Positions 56,214-64,000 of a DNA stretch of 64,000 nt are shown here, piece by piece. Under the pieces are notes generated by a model. It saw only the letters and a program-made list of their open reading frames with translations, ran no database searches and was not told the DNA's origin. The position numbers and the translations under genes were made by a program. The DNA comes from an uncultured Treponema sp. (lineage in GTDB: Bacteria; Spirochaetota; Spirochaetia; Treponematales; Treponemataceae), in NCBI GenBank assembly GCA_910584475.1, contig CAJUBD010000001.1, forward strand, positions 143,028 through 207,027, in the 5' to 3' direction. Within the stretch, counting starts at the first letter, position 1; the number at the start of each line of letters is the position of its first letter.

Positions 56214-57257
56214 CTATCGGCCTTCCAGCACCATCGACTCGATTTTGGAAAGCTGCGAATTGTACAAGCCGTTAATCGTGCTTCCATAATTCGCAATCAG
56301 GCGGATTATATTGCGCGGATTTTCCTTTTTGTCCATGCCGTTCAAACGGTCGCCCGCATCGCCCAAGCCCGGCATGATGTACGCCGAAGAATTCAGCGCG
56401 GGATCCATCCAAAGCGTGTAGCAAGTGCAGTTTTCGAGCGCGCGAGAAATGCGGAGGCTTCCTTTGAGCGCGGAAATTATGTTGAAAAATTTTATCGAGC
56501 GAGGGCGCACGCCTTGAGACAAAAGATATTTTACTACAGTGACAAGCGAGCCGCCAGTGGCGTTCATCGGGTCGGCGAAAATCAAATCCTTTCCGTCAAG
56601 TTCTTCAAGACTGAAATACGATTTTTTCAAATCGAGAATGTACTGCATGTCCACTTCGCTTTTCGTGTCATCGCGGTTGATTTTAAAAAGCGCGAACGGC
56701 GTGACGTAGCCATGCGAAGAATATTCTTCGATTTCCTTTGACATTATTATGCTCGGCAAAAGCGCGCCGCGAAGCATAACGCACATCACGGAATTTTCGA
56801 TTTCAGTGTCAATGTTCGGAATTTTATGGACAGAATAATTTTGCACGGGCGTTTTTACGGGAGTGGGCACAACGATGTAATTTTTATTTTTGGAACGTGA
56901 TTCTGTATAGGCCAGCCGGAAAAGCATTTCGTAAGCGCGCTGCGTATAATAGATGAACTCGTGCGTGTCCGTATCTACATTGCGCAATTTTGAAATGACG
57001 CGGCTCGCCTCGGCGTGGCTTCCCTCTTCGCCAGTCTCGAAAGAAAAAACTTTTATCGAAGGATGCGCGCGCAAGATTTCCTGCATCACGTGTCCCATCT
57101 TGTCGAACTGCTCGATGGTCGCATTCTTGTCTAGCGGCGAAAAAGTTTCAATCGTCTCATCGTACATTTTTGAAAGCCGCGCCAAATCGTCTTGATCCTG
57201 CGCCGTGAGATAGCCGTCAAGATCTTCGGCCTTCAATATGATTTTATCGTCCGCCAT
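56214..57257 (-). CDS. upp: Uracil phosphoribosyltransferase-like protein with N-terminal extension
   Basis: Makes UMP from uracil and PRPP in pyrimidine salvage if active. The C-terminal 210 residues match UPRT: VMLRGALLPSIIM, the PRPP loop FADPMNATGGSLV, and the uracil-binding YIMPGLGDAGDRLNG. About 130 additional N-terminal residues (helical, with TAQDQDDLARLSKMYDETIE) are not part of a standard 209-aa enzyme; such a fused region may regulate or oligomerise it. Between two lipoprotein genes. Confidence 0.85.
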   Translation of the reverse strand: MADDKIILKAEDLDGYLTAQDQDDLARLSKMYDETIETFSPLDKNATIEQFDKMGHVMQEILRAHPSIKVFSFETGEEGSHAEASRVISKLRNVDTDTHEFIYYTQRAYEMLFRLAYTESRSKNKNYIVVPTPVKTPVQNYSVHKIPNIDTEIENSVMCVMLRGALLPSIIMSKEIEEYSSHGYVTPFALFKINRDDTKSEVDMQYILDLKKSYFSLEELDGKDLIFADPMNATGGSLVTVVKYLLSQGVRPRSIKFFNIISALKGSLRISRALENCTCYTLWMDPALNSSAYIMPGLGDAGDRLNGMDKKENPRNIIRLIANYGSTINGLYNSQLSKIESMVLEGR

Positions 57258-57278
57258 TTTTCCTCCGAAACCGCAAAA

Positions 57279-58253
57279 CTAATTCAAGGCAAGAATCTTC
57301 TGGAGTTGTCCCATCGAAACTTGGATGTCCGTTATGCGCAAATGAGTGTCGTCAAGAATCGTGGCTTTTGAATCCGTCAAAAGTAGCGCGACATTCAAAA
57401 AAGACATCGCCCTTTTTACAAGGCCATTGCATGAAAATTCCATATCCAAATCAATCGCATATTTTCCGCTTTGCAAAAGCCGCAGGTCGCCTTGAATGAA
57501 ATTCAGCTGGAAAATAGAACTTGAAAGCGAAACACCCAAAAGGCTAGTCACGAACGAAAGCGGACTGTTCATATATATGCGGACATTGTTCGTGTTTGGA
57601 TTTCCGACAAATTTGTAGACTTCGCTGGACTTCCATTCAGCGGCGTTCGAGTTCGCGCCGCTATTCGTCAAAACCGACGACACCACCTGCGACTTCATCT
57701 CCCTGTCGTAAAGCGTGAGCTGTGGCGTCAGATCGCGGGAAATGCAAATCAAATCGCTGCCAGGAACGCAAAGCTGCAATTTGGAATTCGACTCTGTATA
57801 TACAGTGTAAATGCCCGCCGTGTTGACGTTCTCGATTTCCTTGTTCCAGTTTTCCATAGAAGAAAGGGCCATTTTCGTCGCCGTGGAAATCGTTCCGTCA
57901 CATGCGATTTGCAAGCGACTCTTGCCAGAAGAAGAGCCGCTTCCAATATAAACCGTGTCAATGCTGTCGGTGATGTTTTTGATGTACTTGTCCGAAATGT
58001 CGCTTCCAATCACAGTCTTCAGAATATTGTTTGTGAGTTCGGAGTGGACTTTTACAGGAATGCGGACATACACATTCGAATCGTGCTCGAGCGTGTCGAA
58101 GGCGTTCACCTTCACGCTGTCGCCGCCCAATCCTGAAGCGCACGAAAACAAGATAGTTGTAACAAAAACAGTTGCAACACCCGTGACAATTCGGTGAAAC
58201 GCGCCGCAAAACGACGCTTGCGAAAAACTAAATTTTTTTTCAGACCTTTTCAA
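57279..58253 (-). CDS. Lipoprotein of unknown function
   Basis: A 324-aa lipoprotein with a long basic N-region, hydrophobic segment and lipobox (TGVATVFVTTILFSCASG). The mature part is beta-rich with several serine/asparagine loops (VYIGSGSSSGKSRLQIACDG) and ends with a region (LRITDIQVSMGQLQKILALN) that is compact. No family recognised. I chose TTG 58253, with GGAG 8 nt upstream, overlapping ileS by 14 bp; ATG 58313 would overlap ileS by 74 bp and is less likely. Confidence 0.65.
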   Translation of the reverse strand: MKRSEKKFSFSQASFCGAFHRIVTGVATVFVTTILFSCASGLGGDSVKVNAFDTLEHDSNVYVRIPVKVHSELTNNILKTVIGSDISDKYIKNITDSIDTVYIGSGSSSGKSRLQIACDGTISTATKMALSSMENWNKEIENVNTAGIYTVYTESNSKLQLCVPGSDLICISRDLTPQLTLYDREMKSQVVSSVLTNSGANSNAAEWKSSEVYKFVGNPNTNNVRIYMNSPLSFVTSLLGVSLSSSIFQLNFIQGDLRLLQSGKYAIDLDMEFSCNGLVKRAMSFLNVALLLTDSKATILDDTHLRITDIQVSMGQLQKILALN

Positions 58254-61200
58254 TTTTAACGCTCCATATTTTTTCGTCGGCTTCGATTTTCGAGCCGTCC
58301 TTGGCATTTTCATTGAATTCGATTTTCACGCAAAGCGTTTCGCCCGCGACGAAATCCGAAAACATTTCGAACGCGCTTTTCAAATCCTCATCGCCGAAAA
58401 CCTTCAAGGCAATTCTGTCGGTGACGGAAAGCCCCTCTTCTTTGCGAAGATTTTGGATTCCGCGGACAAGGTCGCGCGCAAGTCCTTCTTTTTTGAGATC
58501 GTCGGTGATGTTCGTGTCAAGCCCCACGGTCAAAGTTCCGTCGTTCACCACTTTCAATCCGGCCTTTTCGATTCGCTCGACGATGATTTTTTCTTCCGTG
58601 AGTTCCACGGACTCTCCTTCGATTTCAAGCGCAAGGCGCGAGCCTTCAAGCACGGACTGGATTTCTTCCTGCGAAAGCGAGGCGATTTTTTGCGCGGCAG
58701 CCTTCATCAAAGGTCCGAGCTCTTTTCCGAGCGTTCGGAAATTCGCCTTCGCCTTGTACTCTACAAGCTCTTCCTCGCGGTCGTGGAAAACCACGCGCTT
58801 TACATTGAGTTCCTCGCGCACGGAATCTTCCATTTCGGCGAGCACTTTTTTTTCGTCGGCGTTGCGCGTGACAAGCGCGACAGAAGAAAGCGGCTGGCGG
58901 TTTTTTATGTTGAACTGATTTCGCAAACTCCGTCCCATCGAAACCGCCTTTTGCACGGTCGCCATTTTAAATTCAAGTTCTTCGTCGTGCCACGCCTCGT
59001 TGTAACGCGGATAGTTACAAAGGTGGACGCTCGGCGCATCGTCCGAAGTCTTGAGGTTCTGCCAAATGTTTTCCGTGACAAACGGGATGAAGGGCGCGGA
59101 AACTTGCGCGAAAGTTTTCAGCGCGATGTAAAGCGATTCGTAAGCCTCGCGCTTGTCCGCGTCGTTTTCGCTTTTCCAGAAACGACGGCGGCTTCGGCGA
59201 ATGTACCAATTGTTTAGCTGCTCTATGAAATCCACTATCGGATCGATTGCGCCCGAAAGATCGTAGTCATCCAATGCCGCGCTCACGTTCTTTACGAGCG
59301 ACTGCGTTACGGACAAAATCCATCGGTCGAGCGGATTCTGCGGACGCGAATTTTCAAACTCGCGTCCCGTAGACACGATTTCGTCGATGTTGGCGTAGGT
59401 AACGAAAAAAGAATAGGAATTCCAAAGCGGAATCAAAATCGATTTCAAGACTTCGCGAACTCCGTCATCGGAATAGCGCAAATCGTCCGCCTTGACGACA
59501 GTCGAATGCATCAAAAAAAGCCGAATCGCGTCCGCGCCGAATTTTCCAATCGCTTCTTCAGGATCTGTATAATTGCGGAGCGACTTCGACATTTTCCGTC
59601 CGTCGCTTGCGAGCACGAGACCGCTCACAATGCAGTTTGAGAACGCAGGCTTGTCGAAAAGATGCGCCGCCAAAACCGTGAGCGTGTAGAACCAGCCGCG
59701 CGTCTGATCCAATCCTTCGGAAATGAAATTCGCCGGAAAATGCGTCTCGAAAAATTCTTTGTTTTCAAAAGGATAATGAAGCTGCGCGTAAGGCATCGAG
59801 CCTGACTCGAACCAACAGTCGAAAACTTCGGGAATGCGGCGCATTGTGCCCGAGCATTTTTCGCACGCGAACGTGATTTTATCCACGAACTGCTTGTGCA
59901 AGTCTTCAGGATAAACGCCGCTCAAATCCTGCAATTCCTTTCGGCTTCCCACGCAGACCGTTTCGCCGCATTTTTCGCATCTCCAAATCGGAATCGGATT
60001 TCCCCAATAGCGGTTGCGGCTCACCGCCCAATCGCGCGCGCCCGCAAGCCATTTTCCGAAGCGGCCTTCCTTGATGTGCGCGGGCTGCCATTTGATTTTT
60101 GAATTCGCCTTGAGAAGCGCGTCATTGTGCCCTGCGACTTTCACGAACCAAGAGCCGATTCCGCGATAAATCAAAGGCGAAGAGCATCGCCAGCAATGCG
60201 GATATTGGTGCAAAATCGTATCGCGCTTCACGAGCTTTCCCTCGCGCTTGAGGCGTTCCATTATGTCTTTGTCGCAGTCTTTCACGAAGCGCCCTTCAAA
60301 GTCAGGAACTTCCGCCGTGAATTTGCATTCCGCGTCAATCGGCTCGACAAAAGGAATTTGCGCGTTTTCGGATTTGCCTTCGTTCGCCTTTTTGAAAACC
60401 TTGCTGTCGTCCTCGCCGAACGCCGGCGCGGTGTGCACGATTCCAGTTCCGTCCTCGGTGGAAACATAGTCGGCGTTGAAAATGCGGAACGCGCCGTCAG
60501 AGCCGTCCTTGCATTTTTCAAGCGAAGCGAAATAAGGGAAAATCGGCTCGTACTTCGCGCCAAGAAAATCGCTTCCCTTTTTTTCGTAAATAATTTCGTA
60601 ATCCGCCTCGTTTTTGTAATAGGCGGAAAGGCGAGACGCCGCCAAAACATAAAAATCGCCCGAAGCGACATCGCGCACTTTGACATAATCGATTTCCCCT
60701 CCCATCGTAAGACCCAAGTTCGAAGGAAGCGTCCACGGAGTGGTCGTCCACGCGAGGAAATAAACGCGGCCATTTTCCATGTCATCGTCGCGGAATTTTT
60801 CGGGAGAAGATTTCGCCTTGAAGCGAATCGTAATCGCAGGATCCTGCTTTTCCTTGTAGCCTTGCGAAAGTTCGTGAGTGGAAAGGACGGTGGAACAGCG
60901 CGGACAATAAGGAAGAATGTATTTTCCTTCATAAATCAAGCCCTTTTCCCAAAGAGACTTCGCCACCCACCAAATCGATTCCATATAGTCGCTCGACATC
61001 GTTTTGTAGTCGTCGTCAAAATCTACCCAGCGTCCCATGCGCGTAATCGTCTTGCGCCATTCGGCGGTGTACTTCAAAACCGAAGCCTTGCATTTCTCGT
61101 TGAACTTGTCGATTCCATAAGCCTCGATTTCGTGCTTGGAATTTATGCCGAGTTCCTTTTCGATGAGATTTTCGACGGGAAGACCGTGGCAATCCCAGCC

Positions 61201-61449
61201 GAACCTTCGCGGAACATGCTTTCCGCGCATCGTCTGGTAGCGCGGAATTATGTCTTTAATCGTGGACGGAATGAAATGCCCGAAATGAGGAAGCCCTGTG
61301 GCAAAAGGCGGTCCGTCATAAAAGACAAATTCCTCGGCTCCCTTGCGCTGCGCGACGGACTTTTTGAACGTGTCGTTTTCCTTCCAATATTTTAAGACTT
61401 TTTCTTCCTGCTTCGGAAACTCCGCTTTGGGATCAACGGGCGTATACAA
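58240..61449 (-). CDS. ileS: Isoleucyl-tRNA synthetase
   Basis: Charges tRNA-Ile with isoleucine; class Ia. The 1069-aa protein has the HIGH-type motif PHFGHF, the editing domain (AWTTTPWTLPSNLGL and GTGIVHTAPAFGEDD), a zinc-type CEKC pair, KMSKS in DGRKMSKSLRNY, and the anticodon-binding C-terminal region with DNIWxx-type NIWQNL. The long form with this C-terminus belongs to the IleRS type found in spirochaetes and eukaryotes. Start is TTG 61449 with AGGAG 7 nt upstream; an extended -10 TGGTATAAT (61491-61483) lies before it. Confidence 0.96.
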   Translation of the reverse strand: MYTPVDPKAEFPKQEEKVLKYWKENDTFKKSVAQRKGAEEFVFYDGPPFATGLPHFGHFIPSTIKDIIPRYQTMRGKHVPRRFGWDCHGLPVENLIEKELGINSKHEIEAYGIDKFNEKCKASVLKYTAEWRKTITRMGRWVDFDDDYKTMSSDYMESIWWVAKSLWEKGLIYEGKYILPYCPRCSTVLSTHELSQGYKEKQDPAITIRFKAKSSPEKFRDDDMENGRVYFLAWTTTPWTLPSNLGLTMGGEIDYVKVRDVASGDFYVLAASRLSAYYKNEADYEIIYEKKGSDFLGAKYEPIFPYFASLEKCKDGSDGAFRIFNADYVSTEDGTGIVHTAPAFGEDDSKVFKKANEGKSENAQIPFVEPIDAECKFTAEVPDFEGRFVKDCDKDIMERLKREGKLVKRDTILHQYPHCWRCSSPLIYRGIGSWFVKVAGHNDALLKANSKIKWQPAHIKEGRFGKWLAGARDWAVSRNRYWGNPIPIWRCEKCGETVCVGSRKELQDLSGVYPEDLHKQFVDKITFACEKCSGTMRRIPEVFDCWFESGSMPYAQLHYPFENKEFFETHFPANFISEGLDQTRGWFYTLTVLAAHLFDKPAFSNCIVSGLVLASDGRKMSKSLRNYTDPEEAIGKFGADAIRLFLMHSTVVKADDLRYSDDGVREVLKSILIPLWNSYSFFVTYANIDEIVSTGREFENSRPQNPLDRWILSVTQSLVKNVSAALDDYDLSGAIDPIVDFIEQLNNWYIRRSRRRFWKSENDADKREAYESLYIALKTFAQVSAPFIPFVTENIWQNLKTSDDAPSVHLCNYPRYNEAWHDEELEFKMATVQKAVSMGRSLRNQFNIKNRQPLSSVALVTRNADEKKVLAEMEDSVREELNVKRVVFHDREEELVEYKAKANFRTLGKELGPLMKAAAQKIASLSQEEIQSVLEGSRLALEIEGESVELTEEKIIVERIEKAGLKVVNDGTLTVGLDTNITDDLKKEGLARDLVRGIQNLRKEEGLSVTDRIALKVFGDEDLKSAFEMFSDFVAGETLCVKIEFNENAKDGSKIEADEKIWSVKIEKV

Positions 61450-61482
61450 AGTTTTTCTCCTGAAAATGTTAAAATATTACAA

Positions 61483-61491
61483 ATTATACCA
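61483..61491 (-). promoter_or_regulatory. Extended -10 promoter of ileS
   Basis: Minus strand TGGTATAAT; no good -35 hexamer. Predicted leader about 27 nt, including AGGAG before the TTG start. Confidence 0.5.
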
Positions 61492-61555
61492 CAAAATAAA
61501 AAATTGTTCTACTGGTGGCAAGGGAAAAATTTTAGCCGAAAGTAAATTTCATTCG

Positions 61556-61592
61556 TTGATTTTATCTTCGCGGACTGCGAATAAAATCAAGC
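61556..61592. repeat. Strong inverted repeat after the secreted-protein gene
   Basis: Arms TTGATTTTAT and ATAAAATCAA enclose TTCGC-GGACT-GCGAA, giving an almost unbroken stem of about 15 pairs. It lies 40-75 nt beyond the stop of the gene at 61631 and before the ileS promoter; no T run follows, so it could be a stability hairpin or an imperfect terminator. The remaining gap up to ileS shows nothing else clear. Confidence 0.5.
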
Positions 61593-61630
61593 TCGGCAAA
61601 CACGGCGACATAGCCCGCAAGAATAGCGTC

Positions 61631-62773
61631 TCATTCCTGCGACAACTTTCCGAAATTCTTATTTCTTTCGCGAAGCGATTGGATTATCAAGTTGCCCTCT
61701 TCGAGACGGTAAATTTCGTCCATGTGGAAATCCAAGTCGGAAGGAGGAAAAGGCGGATCTGGATTCGGGGCTTTTTTCGACATCGCCTCGCGAACGAGCG
61801 CGGCCACAACCTGAACGCCGTTCTCGTCCTGGACGCGCTTCAAGTACGGCTCGCCAAGTCCGCAAATCGTCGCCGAAGAATCAAGTTCATAGACTTCGGG
61901 GCGCGAGCGTGATTTTTGAATGTTACGAATCGTAACGCTTCGTCCGTTCGTGCAAGTGAAATTTTTTCCGCCGCTTTGAATGTGCTTTACGACCGAAAAA
62001 GTCTTTCCGCCGTCCGAAAAAAACGCGGCTTCCTGCGTGTATTCCATTTCGGTTTTCCAATATCGAATAGTGTAAACCGCGTCACGCGTGATGTAAATGG
62101 AATAAATATTTTCGCCGCTCGTAGGAATCGAAACTTTCACGCCTTCAGTAGGAACGAGCGAGCACCAAAATCCCAAAAGCGCATCCGAAGAATTTTCAAC
62201 TCCCCCGCCTTCAAGATTCGAGCCATCCGCATCGCCCAATTTTATCGCGAAGTTCAAATACAAATTTCCGCCGATTATCGCAAGCGGAATTATCGCCGCT
62301 TCGCGCACGCCAGAATAATAAATGAAAATTTCCCATGCGGAAGCGTCGCCTTGCGCCACGCTAGTCGAATCTGCCCCGCGCAAAATCGGTCTGAATTCCA
62401 CGCGGATTCTTTCCGCCTCAGGGCAAGTGGAGTCGTTCAAAATGCGCGGTTCGGAAGAAAAAGAAGCCGGCTCTGCCGTGCGATCCAAATACCAGCCGTA
62501 AAAAGTCTTGAGCAAAATCGAAATGTATTTTCGCCGATTTCGCGCCGCATTTTTCTCTTCGTCGCTCGCGTCCGCGCTCGAAAGAATTTTTTGTACGCGG
62601 CTTTCCAAAAAGCCGTCGCTTTCGGCGAACATCACGAAGCGATCGTCTCGCTCCCAGACTCCCGCGAAAGCGTCAGGCACGCCAAGCGAAAACTCACCGC
62701 CTGAAATTTGCGCCCGCGCGAAAAAAATGTTCGCGAAAAAAAGAGGAATCGCGATTTTTAAAAATGGCTTCAC
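61631..62773 (-). CDS. Secreted protein of unknown function
   Basis: A 380-aa protein with a signal peptide (FLKIAIPLFFANIFFARAQ). The mature part has an acidic N-terminus beginning GVWERDDRFVMF, a middle beta-rich domain with AAIIPLAIIGGNLYLNFAIK, and repeats of aromatic/strand residues (YSIYITRDAVYTIRYWKTEM). No recognised family. Start is GTG 62773; GATAAT ends 6 nt upstream without a ribosome-binding site, again compatible with a leaderless transcript, but the -35 is poor. Confidence 0.65.
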   Translation of the reverse strand: MKPFLKIAIPLFFANIFFARAQISGGEFSLGVPDAFAGVWERDDRFVMFAESDGFLESRVQKILSSADASDEEKNAARNRRKYISILLKTFYGWYLDRTAEPASFSSEPRILNDSTCPEAERIRVEFRPILRGADSTSVAQGDASAWEIFIYYSGVREAAIIPLAIIGGNLYLNFAIKLGDADGSNLEGGGVENSSDALLGFWCSLVPTEGVKVSIPTSGENIYSIYITRDAVYTIRYWKTEMEYTQEAAFFSDGGKTFSVVKHIQSGGKNFTCTNGRSVTIRNIQKSRSRPEVYELDSSATICGLGEPYLKRVQDENGVQVVAALVREAMSKKAPNPDPPFPPSDLDFHMDEIYRLEEGNLIIQSLRERNKNFGKLSQE

Positions 62774-62829
62774 ATTTTTATTATCGGAAAAATGAAATTG
62801 AGTTATGAGCGAAAAATAATAATTGATAA

Positions 62830-63609
62830 CTATTCGTCATTAATTACCAACTCTATCGGGCAATGATCGCTTCCCGTCACATCCGCCAAAATTGTCGAAG
62901 ACTGCACGCGCGGCAAAAACGTCTCGTTCACGCAATGGTAGTCGATTCGCCACCCGACATTCTTTTCGCGGGCGTGGAATCGGTAGCTCCACCAAGTGTA
63001 TTGCTTCGGTTCAGCGCAAAAATGTCGGAATGTGTCGACGAATCCGCCTTGCGTGAACTTGTCCATCCACGCGCGTTCTTCGGGCAAAAATCCCGCGTTT
63101 CCTTCGTTCGACTTTGGGTTCGCCAAATCGATTGGCTTGTGCGCGATGTTGTAGTCGCCGCAAAGCACAACGTCTATCTTCTGCGCTACCAAATTCTTGC
63201 AATATGAAAAGATTTCGTCGCAGAACGCCAACTTGTATTCCAGCCGCTTGCCGCCTTCCTGGCTGTTCGGAAAATACGCGCTGATGATTGCGAGGTTTCC
63301 ATAAAATGCGGTGGTAACGCGGCCTTCATCGTCGAAAAGCGAGTTTCCTAGATTTTCGATTTTGTCGGGCGCGGCTTTGGAATAAATCGCGGTTCCAGAA
63401 TATCCGGGCTTTTTGGCGGATGAAAAAAAGGATTTGTATTGATTGCCACTCAAATCTTTCACCTGCAAGAGTTCGTCGTCCAACTGCGAGGGGGAGGCTT
63501 TGGTTTCCTGAACGCATACCACGTCCGCTCCGCAATCTAAAAGCCACTGCGAGAATCCCTTTTTTTGTACCGCGCGAATTCCATTCACGTTCCAAGAAAT
63601 TATTTTCAT
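62830..63609 (-). CDS. xth: Exodeoxyribonuclease III / AP endonuclease
   Basis: Repairs abasic sites and trims 3' ends. The 259-aa protein has the full set of family motifs: ISWNVNGIRA, VCVQETKAS (catalytic glutamate), SGTAIYSK, VVLCGDYNIAH (DxN), WWSYR, WRIDYHCVN and GSDHCPIEL (catalytic histidine). The promoter TTGACA, 16 bp, TAAAAT ends 6 nt before the ATG, with no ribosome-binding site, so a leaderless mRNA is predicted. Confidence 0.95.
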   Translation of the reverse strand: MKIISWNVNGIRAVQKKGFSQWLLDCGADVVCVQETKASPSQLDDELLQVKDLSGNQYKSFFSSAKKPGYSGTAIYSKAAPDKIENLGNSLFDDEGRVTTAFYGNLAIISAYFPNSQEGGKRLEYKLAFCDEIFSYCKNLVAQKIDVVLCGDYNIAHKPIDLANPKSNEGNAGFLPEERAWMDKFTQGGFVDTFRHFCAEPKQYTWWSYRFHAREKNVGWRIDYHCVNETFLPRVQSSTILADVTGSDHCPIELVINDE

Positions 63610-63615
63610 AATTTC

Positions 63616-63643
63616 ATTTTAATTCAAATCACGCGATTGTCAA
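63616..63643 (-). promoter_or_regulatory. Promoter of xth, leaderless type
   Basis: Minus strand: TTGACA (63643-63638), 16-bp spacer, TAAAAT (63621-63616), 6 nt to ATG 63609. Its -35 overlaps the -35 of the divergent promoter. Confidence 0.8.
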
Positions 63644-63665
63644 TAGCCTCGAAAACCGTTATAAT
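63637..63665 (+). promoter_or_regulatory. Promoter of the metallo-beta-lactamase-fold gene, leaderless type
   Basis: TTGTCA (63637-63642), 17-bp spacer, TATAAT (63660-63665), then 5 nt to ATG 63671 or 11 nt to ATG 63677. The heptamer TTGTCAA serves both divergent promoters. Confidence 0.8.
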
Positions 63666-63670
63666 GAATT

Positions 63671-64000
63671 ATGCGAATGGAAAATTTGACGCTGAATCAG
63701 ATTTTGGATGGAGTATACGTTTTCGCAGGACCGACAAATGTCGGCGTGATTGCACTTGAAAATCGCGGAGCGTTCGAAATTTATTTTGTCGACACAGGCG
63801 AAACGGCGGAATACGCGCAAAAAATTTTCGCCGAATGCGAGCGCGTTTTCAAAAAATTTTTTGTGAAGGCGATCATCGCGACTCACGGACACGCCGACCA
63901 TGTTGGCGGGAACGCTTGGCTCGTGGAAAATACTGGATGCGAAGTGTGGGCGACGCAAAAGGAAAAATCCATAATGGAAACGCCTGAGATTCAGGGCGCG
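63671..64000 (+). CDS. Metallo-beta-lactamase-fold hydrolase, 3' end missing
   Basis: The visible 110 residues are the first part of the fold: two strands (GVYVFAGPTNVGVIAL, FEIYFVDTG) and the zinc-binding motif THGHADHVGGN near residue 90. The gene runs off the window, so the substrate class cannot be assigned. ATG 63671 or 63677 follows the -10 box directly; no ribosome-binding site is present. Confidence 0.8.
   Translation, partial: MRMENLTLNQILDGVYVFAGPTNVGVIALENRGAFEIYFVDTGETAEYAQKIFAECERVFKKFFVKAIIATHGHADHVGGNAWLVENTGCEVWATQKEKSIMETPEIQGA

Noticed and set aside
61450..61630. T-box leader for ileS
   Set aside because: No T-box sequence or antiterminator is seen and the predicted leader is only about 27 nt.

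Overview
The window is a spirochaete chromosome segment, most likely from a commensal or free-living Treponema. The evidence is a spirochaetal V-type ATPase operon with a DUF2764 gene, a flbD-motAB-fliLMYOPQR-flhBAFG-fliA motility block in treponemal order with FliY in place of a plain FliN, and many secreted or acidic proteins that I recognise only as spirochaete-type hypotheticals. No rRNA, tRNA, insertion sequence, prophage or CRISPR array was seen.

Layout. 1-2798 (+): cdsA (cut by the window edge), dxr and rseP, an envelope/isoprenoid run. 2799-4429: a small possible gene remnant, a DUF6261-like gene and a 42-bp tandem repeat. 4430-7172 (-): glgA and an aminotransferase. 7341-11107 (+): rfbD, rfbB and a small Omp85-like outer membrane protein. 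11104-21226 (-): V-ATPase operon E-DUF2764-A-B-D-I-K, continuing into ispG and a secreted TPR protein. 21248-22306 (-): galM. 22500-40419 (-): a motility operon of about 18 kb reading flbD, motA, motB, fliL, fliM, fliY, fliO, fliP, fliQ, fliR, flhB, flhA, flhF, flhG, a membrane protein, fliA, fapA and two small genes. 40657-42771 (+): a two-component pair. 42740-47213: a secreted protein, smpB, a lepB-like gene, hemW-like, a Sua5/YrdC gene and an FtsB/DivIC-like gene. 47529-55540 (+): a very acidic 898-aa protein, an unknown, two tandem MAF-type glycosyltransferases and a membrane protein with a degenerate GGDEF-like end. 55553-63609 (-): a TPR lipoprotein, a upp-like gene, a lipoprotein, ileS, a secreted protein and exodeoxyribonuclease III. 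63671-end (+): a metallo-beta-lactamase-fold gene cut by the window edge.

Genes work together in clear blocks: dxr and ispG are both MEP-pathway steps; the V-ATPase genes are translationally coupled; the motility operon carries stator, C-ring, export gate, export regulators (FlhF/FlhG) and sigma-28; the MAF pair may modify flagellin.

Two non-coding patterns stand out. First, a modular multi-hairpin element occurs four times, always on the coding strand just before a gene: before the V-ATPase operon, before atpK, before galM and before the acidic-protein gene. Conserved junctions and loops are joined to stems whose sequence changes while pairing is kept; two copies start within about 25 nt of a predicted transcription start. 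Second, at least seven genes have a near-ideal promoter (TTGCAN-like -35, 16-17 bp, TATAAT-like -10) whose -10 box ends only 5-8 nt before the start codon, without a Shine-Dalgarno sequence, which predicts leaderless mRNAs. These are the best candidates for undescribed biology here.
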